Shown: one piece after another, positions 56,610 to 64,000 of the stretch
How positions within the stretch are numbered: the stretch's first letter is position 1
How the letters are laid out: each line of letters opens with the position of its first letter
Assembly (NCBI GenBank): GCA_036785325.1
Contig: JAXIVH010000039.1
Span: 2,272,421 to 2,336,420, forward strand
Length of the DNA stretch: 64,000 nucleotides
Direction of reading: 5' to 3'
Origin: Urophycis tenuis
Taxonomy: Eukaryota > Chordata > Actinopteri > Gadiformes > Phycidae
Program-made: the position numbers and the translations under genes
The notes under the pieces: model-generated
Databases searched by the model: none
The model's input: only the letters and a program-made list of their open reading frames with translations
Told to the model about the DNA's origin: nothing

Positions 56610-56857
56610 GATTTCGGTGAAGGGATTTCCATTGACGTATTATTTAAGAGATTGCCGCTACCATATATGGTCAATTGGAGGCGTTTCTGAATGCAAATGA
56701 CTTTAACCGTGCACAAGCATGGTAGTTGAGAACAGGTGGGATTTATCATCACGGATTACTAACTGGTGTGCGTACGACCGTTGTCCGCACGTTTGATGAA
56801 TACAGAGTTTTTTGTTTTTTGTACACATTCTAAATTTCATGCGTACAAACGAAATTA

Positions 56858-56893
56858 GAACCTTTTCTACGCACAGTTGATAAATGAGGCCCC
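56858..56893. repeat. Right terminal repeat of the second Harbinger element
   Basis: Read inward it starts GGGGCCTCATTTATCAACTG, a common fish Harbinger terminus. It cuts into a Tc1 transposase at 56894. The matching left end is not present. Confidence 0.7.
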
Positions 56894-57601
56894 TGGACCT
56901 TGAAATGCTTCTTACGAAGCCATTCCTTCGTTGCCCGGGCGTTGTGTTTGGGATCGTTGTCATGCTGAAAGACCCAGCCACGTTTTATCTTCAATGCCCT
57001 TGCTGACGGAAGGAGGTTTTCACTCAAAATCTCACAATCCATGGCCCCATTCATTCTTTCCACTTTATGGTGTTATTTGGATGCAACTCAGCTTTCTTTC
57101 TCCTCCAAACACAACAAGTTGGGTTTTTACCAAAAAGTTCTATTTTGGTTTCATCGGACCATATGACATTCTCCCAATCCTCTTCTGGAACATCCAAATG
57201 CTCTCTAGAAAACTTCAGACGGGCCTGGACATGTACTGGCTTAAGCAGGGGGACACGTCTGGCACTGCAGGATTTGAGTCCCTGGCGGCGTAGTATGTTA
57301 CTGATGGTAGCCTTTGTTACTTTAGTCCCAGCTCTCTGCAGGTCATTCACAAGGTCCCCACGTGTGGTTCTGGGATTTTTGCTCACCGTTCGTGATCATT
57401 TTGACCCCATGGGGTGAGATCTTGCGTGGAGCCCCAGATCGAGGGAGATTATCAGTGGTCTTGTATGTCTTCCATTTTCTAATAATTGCTGTCTATCATA
57501 GTTGAAGTGTACCTATGATGAAAATGACAGGCCTCTCTCATTGTTTTAAGTGGGAGAACTTGCACAATTGGTGAATGACTAAATACATTTTTGCCCCACT
57601 G
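56894..57601 (-). mobile_element. Tc1-like transposon, right part with transposase pieces
   Basis: The right end reads inward CAGTGGGGCAAAAATGTATT and is followed by TA (57602-57603). On the minus strand 57051-57386 encodes NPRTTRGDLVNDLQRAGTKV (second helix-turn-helix) and WENVIWSDETKIELFGKNPT (first catalytic Asp). 56894-57063 encodes GWVFQHDNDPKHNARATKEW (second Asp). At least one frameshift lies between them, and the last part with the third acidic residue and left end are lost at the Harbinger terminus. The N-terminal helix-turn-helix region near 57390-57480 is decayed. Confidence 0.85.
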
Positions 57602-57603
57602 TA

Positions 57604-58018
57604 TATAAAACAAGAATGGGACAGGGAAACAAACAGTTGCCTTTCGGAAGATACTTGGATAAAATACTGTGAATTTCAGTGGCGGATATCATGCTCAAAC
57701 TCATGAAGATCCTTCAACTGGAAGTGTCTCATTAGGTATTTTATTACACCTGCTCAGCAGGGCTACCATACAGGATCTTCTAGCTGCTGGAGGTTGTGTC
57801 ATTCTCAGGAAGCCAATCACTACCATTTGTTCTGGGCCTGTCCAAAAATAAATATTTTCTGGCGCAAGGTTTATTCAGAACTAATTATATTTGAAACTGA
57901 CATTACGTTTAACTGGGATGAACTTCTTTTTGTACACCCAGCTAATGTAAGTGTGAAAAATAAATATTTATTTGGAATACTGAGCCTAAGGGCTAGAAAA
58001 GCAACATCCCATCTTTAG
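57604..58018 (+). pseudogene. L1/Tx1-type LINE ORF2 C-terminal fragment
   Basis: 57794-58018 reads NHYHLFWACPKINIFWRKVY, FNWDELLFVHPANVSVKNKY and LFGILSLRARKATSHL. The H-x-F-W-x-C-P pattern with a following helical region is typical of the C-terminal end of L1 and Tx1 reverse transcriptases. Stops and frame changes precede it. Confidence 0.65.
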
Positions 58019-58496
58019 ACAAACGGTATGATATTATTTACGATGTGTGTGTCATAGAAAAAATCACTTTTTCAATGAGGCTCCAGCAATCTAAATTCAA
58101 TGACATTTGGAAGCAATCGAAAATGTACATTTCCCTGAAATGCCCTTTTTTTGTTTAAGTTTCTTTTCTATGTCAAGATGTACTTGATCGATTCATTTGC
58201 TGTTATATTGTGAGAGAAAACACCCCAAGTTCATGTTGTGCTTTATAAAATGCTTTGTAAAAAGATAAAAAGAGTATGAGGCTGATGTTCTAATCCAGGT
58301 TGGTCTAGCCTGTGTCCTGAGTCCCAGGCTGTTCTAGCTTGTTCTGATGGTCCTATGTTCTGACCCCCAGACACTAGCTGGCTCTAAAGGTCCTGTGTTC
58401 TGACCCCCACACTGTGAATGTTAATTAAATAAAACATTTTGAATTATATTATGTTGTATTTGATTTACAGTTTAAGTACTTTGGGTTACTTTCAAG
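58019..58496. other. No gene; short repeated phrase
   Basis: Two copies of a phrase around GTCCTGTGTTCTGACCCCCA occur between 58340 and 58415, and AATAAAAC at 58429. It leads to the 8-bp duplication CTTTCAAG at 58489. Confidence 0.5.
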
Positions 58497-58762
58497 CAGC
58501 GCCGGTGCTCCGCACACGCAGAACACACGCAGAACACGCACTGCACGTAGGGCACCCAGTGCCTGGGGGGGCACCAAAAATCTGTCTCGTAAAAAATCAT
58601 CATCATAATAATAATCATGTATATAACATGTGTAAAACGTGTTAATAGATAAGCAATACAAAAGTAACATTTGCTCGAGAAAAAGATGCGACTCCTGTAC
58701 GGCCCTCTCTCTCTCCCCTTGTTGCCCCCCAGTGGCATGATCGATCAGATCATTCACAGGTT

Positions 58763-58974
58763 TGGCAGACCCCTGTGTTTAGACACGGCCTCATGGCAGA
58801 CCCCTGTGTTTAGACATGGCCTCATGGCAGACCCCTGTGTTTAGACATGGCCTCATGGCAGACCCCTGTGTTTAGACACGGCCTCATGGCAGACCCCTGT
58901 GTTTAGACATGGCCTCATGGCAGACCCCTGTGTTTAGACATGGCCTCATGGCAGACCCCTGTGTTTAGACACGG
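58763..58974. repeat. 31-bp minisatellite, left block
   Basis: Unit TGGCAGACCCCTGTGTTTAG plus ACACGGCCTCA begins at 58763, 58794, 58825, 58856 and onward, exactly 31 bp apart, with CAC/CAT variants. The inner hAT splits the array; it resumes at 60739. Confidence 0.97.
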
Positions 58975-60738
58975 CAGGGCCGGCTCTTGGCATAGGCGAT
59001 ATAGGCGGTCGCCTAGAGCGCCATCTGCTGGAGGGGCGCCGCCAGCGTCCCTTGGCCTCGAGGGAATTTTTTTTTTTTTTTTTTTAAACAATAAAAATTT
59101 AGATTTTTTAATTTTCTATGCCCAGTCGCCCTCCTTTGTGTGTTCTCTCTTGAAAATGATAAATATTAACAAATGAATAAACAATGATGTTCCTAAAATG
59201 TGCTGCTACTGCCTGAATCACATGACGGGACTGCGCACCTCAGGGTCAGAGGGATCAGAGGTCCGGTCACAGACAGGTGGTGGTTTCGTTACCTATTTAA
59301 CGTTACGCGATGAAAAGGCTGTCCAAGCCCTCGGGTGCGCAGAACAGAAAGAGAAGAAAGGAGGAAGAGAAGAGGAATTTGCAATATAAAGGTAACATTA
59401 GCTTGTACCATTTTTTTTTAATTATGCCGTTTTGTGTGTAGACGTTTTATTTATGCTAGCTATATCGTGTTTAATGTTAAATGCGCGGTGCATCGGCGCT
59501 GTTTATGTTTGTGATGAGTTTTCATTAGTTTTCTACACAGTTATCATCTCTGCCTGTATGTCCCGTCTGATTTGGTATTTTATTTCAGTTTAATCACGTC
59601 ATCATTATGTTTGGTCGAGTAGTAGCCTAAATTAATTTGACTGACACAGTTGCTGCTGCTGGTGCTTAGTTCTCCTACTGTCTTATCACGTTTGATATTG
59701 TGCTGAAATTCAGTAGCCAGGTGATGAAAATGCAAGCTGCAGGTTATTATTATTTTATTAAAGTATTATTATTTTTTTTATTTTTTCTTATTATTACTTG
59801 TTTTTGCTTGTAATGTTGTAATACATTTACTCTGTCTGTCTAGATGCACTCAGAAAATATTTACAGTCACCTCAAACAGCTTCTGGAGAGGGGCTTTCAG
59901 ATCACACATCCACAGAAACACCACTCTCTGAAGCATGTAAGTTTATCCAATTGTTTATGGTCTCTGACACACTACTATGTTATTGTTGTTGTTACTGAAT
60001 GGTACAACCTTGTTAGTAATGCCAGTAAATGTAATTTTTAGTCAATTAAAATTAACTTGACACAACAAACTTAATGCAGTGGTGTGACAGTATGGATGTA
60101 CTCTGTTTAAATACAGCTACAAGTCAGGCATCATGCAGCAGCAGCGTCACGTCAACCACACCACCAACCTCTGCAAGTCAGCATGAAGCAGGTGAGTTCT
60201 GTAATTAAATGTTGCAGTCACATTACTGAACAATACAACTGTTATCCCTAATTTATACTTCAGATGTATTTATTGCCTGATGTCCTGTAATTTGTAAATC
60301 ATTGTGTGACTTTACTAATAATGAAGGATTAATATCTATATTTGCATGTGTGTTTGATTTTCTTGCAGGTGAAGGGACAAGCACAGCGTGTACTGTTCCA
60401 CAGCCTGAGGACACCCCAGACCCGTCAACTTATCCTGAAGTCCATGAAAAATCTCTCAGGGCAGCACCATTAGACCCTGCTGACTGGCCTTCCCTGTCTG
60501 ATAAGGTGAGGGTGGAGTTAGTACACAGAGGGCCATATCAGCCAAAATCTGACTTTGAATTCCCGAAAAAAGAAGATGGGAGAAGTTGCCATCACCACTT
60601 GAACGTTTGCTGTTCTTTAAATTAAACTGTTGTGATTGTTCTTTTGGCTGGTGTAATTTAATCGTGTGTGTGTGTCGGGGGGGGGGGCGCCGAAGAGTAG
60701 TCTCGCCTAGGGCACTAAATTAGGTAGAGCCGGCCCTG
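58975..60738 (+). mobile_element. hAT DNA transposon, copy 2 (1764 bp)
   Basis: Same termini and length as 4448-6211. The 8-bp duplication AGACACGG (58967-58974 and 60739-60746) is a word of the minisatellite unit, proving insertion into that array. Reading both copies side by side I found no difference. Confidence 0.97.
59310..60625 (+). CDS. Truncated hAT transposase in copy 2 (168 aa)
   Basis: The exons 59310-59391, 59844-59936, 60117-60191 and 60369-60625 correspond one to one to those of copy 1 and keep the same frame and stop. It holds the lysine-rich start and the DPADWPSLSDKVRVELVHRG box, without zinc finger or catalytic core. Retention of an open frame in both copies may only reflect youth. 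No promoter can be pointed out. Confidence 0.7.
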
Positions 60739-60893
60739 AGACACGGCCTCAGACCCCTGTGTTCAGACACGGCCTCAGACCCCTGTGTTTAGACACGGCC
60801 TCATGGCAGACCCCTGTGTTTAGACACGGCCTCATGGCAGACCCCTGTGTTTAGACACGGCCTCATGGCAGACCCCTGTGTTTAGACACGGCC
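60739..60893. repeat. 31-bp minisatellite, right block
   Basis: Continuation of 58763-58974 after the inner hAT. The first units are short variants (AGACACGGCCTCAGACCCCT) lacking TGGC, then full 31-bp units follow. Confidence 0.93.
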
Positions 60894-62099
60894 TCTAAAG
60901 GCATCAAGAGTCGGGGGCGGAGAAGAAGAAAAGAAGAGGCAGCAAGATGATGCACGCGCATCGATAGCAGGTAAGACAATGTTCTAAATAAAAATGGCTA
61001 ATTCTGTAATATTTAGTCCTCGTATGAATGTCTATGCCAGGTAATGTTAACGTTACCGTTAACGCCAACAAACTAACGTTAGCTTTATAGCCGTGTTGGA
61101 AGTGTTCTGTAAGTACTGTATTAGCCAAGTTTACTTATATAGGCCTACTGCATTTCTGGACATTTGTTTGGCGTTTGTTATGTAGACTACGTTATGCATG
61201 TGTACTGTGAACCAACGAGTATGCAATTTTGTATTGTAGTGGAAAAAGTAATGCTACAGAATATGATACTTTAAAGTAATGAGTTGATGAATGGAGAACG
61301 GCTCCTGGTAACATGAATTCTGACCGAGAAACCTTGCAACTGAACGAGATGTGTTGAGCCAAATTAGACGGGTGTTCATCAACTTTAGTAGTTGTTCCAT
61401 GCTCACATTTTCAAGAGGTTCCTAGGCCAAGGGGGCCAAGGGCGACATCTGCAGGTGAAACTACAACTTGAAAAGAAAGAAATTATGTAGATCCCCCTCC
61501 CTTCACATTTATAGTTTTCAAAATATGTAGATTTTTTATATTGTGAGCCATCAATCATTGTTTTAAAGATAAAATAGTTTTAAATGTTGTCATGTACCAG
61601 TGATTTACACATAGGCTTACATAAACCTGTAATTAGTGCACGGGGCAAACGCACCGAGCACTGGCCCTACAGCAAAGCTGTGGAGCCAGTGCTCGGGGCT
61701 CGACGTGCACTATCAAAATTTCCCTCGAGGGAATTTTTGAACTCTAGTTAATATGTAATGTTGTTTTTGAATCAAGGTGCAAAACTGTATTTCAGCATAC
61801 AATCCCTGAGTATTTTACTTGTATATCTGAATGCAGGGTCAATACTTAGATGTTTGCAAGGAGTTCCTCAAGACCAGGAGGAAGATTTAGATGACCAACC
61901 ATCCACCAGCAGTTTAAGCACACATCATCAACCACCAAGCTCTGCAGACTCTGCAACAGCACTCAGCCCTGACCAACAACCATCAACTACTAGTTCAGGT
62001 ACAGATACAACCCAGCCCACAACCACCACTTCTGGCAGAGTGAGTCCTGTCACTGAGAGGCCATCAGCAAGTGACATTGTGGAGTTATTTTGGAAATAA
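60894..62099 (+). pseudogene. Decayed hAT transposase N-terminal exons in the outer element
   Basis: A first exon near 60894-60970 has a Lys/Arg-rich frame (ESGAEKKKRRGSKMMHA) ending at a donor CAG|GTAAGA, like the SGAxxRKxRK start of hAT transposases. A later exon 61837-62099 reads QGVPQDQEEDLDDQPSTSSL and a Ser/Thr/Pro linker, ending SASDIVELFWK and TAA. No catalytic domain remains. The general plan copies that of the inner hAT. Confidence 0.5.
61636..61710. repeat. 75-nt imperfect hairpin in the outer hAT
   Basis: GTGCACG (61636-61642) pairs with CGTGCAC (61704-61710). CCGAGCACTGGC pairs with GCCAGTGCTCGG, and ACAGC with GCTGT around an AAA loop. A second palindrome, TTCCCTCGAGGGAA, follows at about 61720-61733. 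The fold resembles a small-RNA precursor, but no such function is shown. Confidence 0.8.
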
Positions 62100-62197
62100 A
62101 AAGAAACGTACTGACAATTACTGAGTTGATGTCCGTTTTTGGGGGGCACCACAATGCATTTGTGCTTAGGGCACCCACATGGCTAACACCGGCCCTG

Positions 62198-62606
62198 CTT
62201 TCAAGTGTTTAAAAAATGTGCTTAATTGACCAATCCCCATGATTCTGTTACTAGTCCAACATTAGTTTTGGAATGTGTGGTTGTCAATATAGCTGTCAGG
62301 ATTCTAATTGTTACAACATGTGTTGTTATGGTAGTTTGTAATAGACTAAGAAGCGATCTCTGTCTTGTGCTTTTTGTTATAAATTGAAGGGAGTGAAGGA
62401 GTTAGACCTTTTTTTTTTAAAGACTGCTGTACAGAAACTCAATATAATTTGTAATAGACCACTACTAAGTTTAAGTTTAGTGTGGGATTCTCTGTTTTCT
62501 TGGGGTTGTTTTTTGTTGTGAATTAAAGGGAGTGAAGGAGTTATCCCTGTTTTTTTTTTTTTAAAGACAGCTGTACAGAAACTCGATATAATTTGTAATA
62601 GACTAA
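62198..62606. repeat. Flank with a ~138-bp tandem duplication
   Basis: GGGAGTGAAGGAGTTA... TTTTTTTTAAAGAC(T/A)GCTGTACAGAAACTC...TAATTTGTAATAGAC occurs twice (about 62373-62460 and 62510-62603). A third partial TTTGTAATAGACTAA lies at 62336. No gene is supported. Confidence 0.8.
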
Positions 62607-63129
62607 CCCTACGCTCACTCTGGCGTTTTTTTGACAGAGGCTTGGCGACGCGTTTCCATTCATTTCCAATGGCAGTGAGCGACGGGCGATAAAGCGAAGC
62701 GTGTGGGCTGCAAAACGCGAGGAGGGCGGGGCAAAAAATAGAAACTAGTCCTATTCTATGCAAATGATGAGCGAAAAAACGCGGCGTTTTTTGGCGAAAG
62801 CCAATCCGAGCGAAGGAGGCGTGGCGGCCACGCAACTAGAACATAATCCAACATGGTGGACCACGTCGGCAAGAGATAGGATTATGGATATATCTAACGA
62901 ATGTGGATGTACCCTGGTATGTGCTTTGAAATCTATCGAGAAATAAATGTTGTTAAACCAGAAAACGTCATGGGTATGGCTGGATATTATCAATGGCTGG
63001 ATATTATCAATTGTTCTCGATCTGACACAGGTTTCAATACTATCACTACAGACACTCCCCCGGAACGCCCACCAGGCGAAAATCGCCGAGCACAAAAACG
63101 CTTGGTCGCCCGTCAGTGTGAGTGTAGGG
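62607..63129. mobile_element. 523-bp MITE with CCCTAC termini
   Basis: Left end CCCTACGCTCACTCTGGCG, right end read inward CCCTACACTCACACTGACG; inner CG-rich arms (GCGTTTTT, GGCGA) also match in inverse order. Flanks are TAA and TGA, so a 3-bp duplication is only approximate. A short frame (IMDISNECGCTLVCALKSIE) inside has no recognised domain. Confidence 0.7.
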
Positions 63130-63434
63130 TGAGGAGCGATCTGTCCTGTGCGCTTGGGGGGGGAGTGAATGTTGTGTTTTGTCTAGTAGGACTCACTGGC
63201 AGCAGGCCAACTCAGAGTCCTTGGGGTTGTTTTTGCCATTCCATTTTTTCACTGTGCTTGGACGTAAAGAAGACGACAAACAGGAGTTGAGTCCTTGGAG
63301 TAGCAGCTGTTGCTATCTGAACTGAACTGTGTCCTCGCGTTGTTTTGACGCCTTGCTACGAACTTTCACTCCATCCCCATCACCTGGAAAAGACCTCTAT
63401 TGCAACGGTACAGTGCACCAGTTACTGAAATGGG

Positions 63435-63821
63435 TTGTATTGTTGTTGTGCCATCTCTTTACTGGGGGAGAATGTTGTGGGTAACAGTGTTTGTTCATAT
63501 TCAGCCTTGGTAGGCCAGGAGCATGTCTCCATCTCAGATAGGGATCTGTTGGTAGACCTGTGCCAGGGGCATCGCCTGACCAGACAGTTGCCACAGATGC
63601 CTTGCCCGCAGTTAATGGAAACCATGTTTGTGTGTGGACAGAACACTCACTCATATCTACCTCCTAAGTGGAAGGGTTCATGTTATGTCGCCTGTGTAGT
63701 TCCGGCGCGGGCTAATAAAACATGTTGTGGAGCTGCGCTGCCGAGCAGAGGGTCATTTCTTTTTTCTGAAATTTTCTGTCTTTCATTTCATTTCTTTCAT
63801 TTTTCTTATATGTATCAGTAG
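63435..63821 (+). pseudogene. Possible retroviral Env-like fragment
   Basis: The frame contains METMFVCGQNTHSYLPPKWK followed by GSCYVACVVPA. This Cys-Gly, Leu-Pro-Pro-x-Trp-x-Gly-x-Cys pattern recalls the end of the surface subunit in fish endogenous retroviruses. No other retroviral domain lies next to it, and AATAAAACA at 63714 lies inside. The assignment is tentative. Confidence 0.4.
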
Positions 63822-64000
63822 AATCATTTGTAACAGGATGAGTTTTTTTTATTTTCAAGTAGCCTACACCTGCTTTCCTTGTGTATGATAAGTATGCTTT
63901 TATGTTACTATTGCCTTTACACTGTCTGTGTTGATTAGTAGGTAAATTGAATGTTTAGTTGCTGAATAATACACTGAAATTCCCCATCTAGAGGGTTATC
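63822..64000. other. No gene seen
   Basis: AT-rich end of the window without a recognisable repeat or frame. Confidence 0.5.

Larger units (their letters stand above)
58497..62197 (+). mobile_element. Outer hAT transposon holding a minisatellite and the inner hAT
   Basis: Left end CAGCGCCGGTG, right end CACCGGCCCTG, with one mismatch over 11 bp, and GGGCACC words inside both ends. CTTTCAAG flanks both sides (58489-58496 and 62198-62205), an 8-bp duplication. Inside are a 31-bp minisatellite, the complete 1764-bp hAT copy 2, decayed exons and a long hairpin. Without the inner element it is 1.9 kb and non-autonomous. Confidence 0.92.

Overview
The window looks like an ordinary teleost (ray-finned fish) nuclear chromosome, read from its eukaryotic splice signals, fish-typical repeats and one recognisable vertebrate gene. 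The only host gene I can support is the 3' end of fam20c (Golgi secretory-pathway kinase), whose last five exons lie at 263-1672 with a long 3' UTR to about 3582. Nearly everything from about 4.4 kb onward is transposable elements, many inserted into one another.

Layout. 4.4-6.2 kb: a 1764-bp hAT transposon with an 8-bp target duplication, whose twin lies at 58975-60738. 6.7-9.5 kb: a 905-codon open frame of a restriction-like-endonuclease (R2-superfamily) retrotransposon, minus strand. 10.2-14.5 kb: a pogo-like element with a broken transposase and a PHD finger. 15-17.4 kb: decayed SWIM zinc-finger and hAT-type zinc-finger fragments. 17.6-38.3 kb: a Ty3/gypsy retrotransposon of CsRn1 type (tRNA-Trp primer site, CHCC Gag finger), split inside its integrase by a gamma/epsilon-like endogenous retrovirus (18548-35221) with equal-length LTRs that read the same. 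In turn most of that provirus's env is replaced by an 8.4-kb array of hairpin-headed repeats (19880-28283). 38.6-40.8 kb: pogo and Jockey/L2-like LINE fragments. 40.9-55.2 kb: an L2-type LINE on the minus strand, interrupted by a non-autonomous hAT (with a MITE inside it) and by an 11.1-kb DNA transposon with CAGGGATTCTTGAGA ends and a GTAT duplication. That transposon holds its own MITE and a Harbinger element, and the Harbinger holds a solo LTR and a further MITE. 55.2-58 kb: a second Harbinger fragment, a Tc1 fragment and an L1/Tx1 fragment. 58.5-62.2 kb: a second hAT carrying a 31-bp minisatellite, into which the 1764-bp hAT twin jumped. 62.2-64 kb: small repeats, a MITE and an Env-like fragment.

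The insertions can be put in order because target duplications and uninterrupted reading frames rejoin when each insert is removed. The most unusual signals are tandem stem-loops with compensating base changes in the provirus leader, the hairpin-headed array inside the same provirus, and the two hAT copies that both keep an open four-exon frame for only the N-terminus of a transposase. No CRISPR, tRNA, rRNA or operon-like structure was seen.
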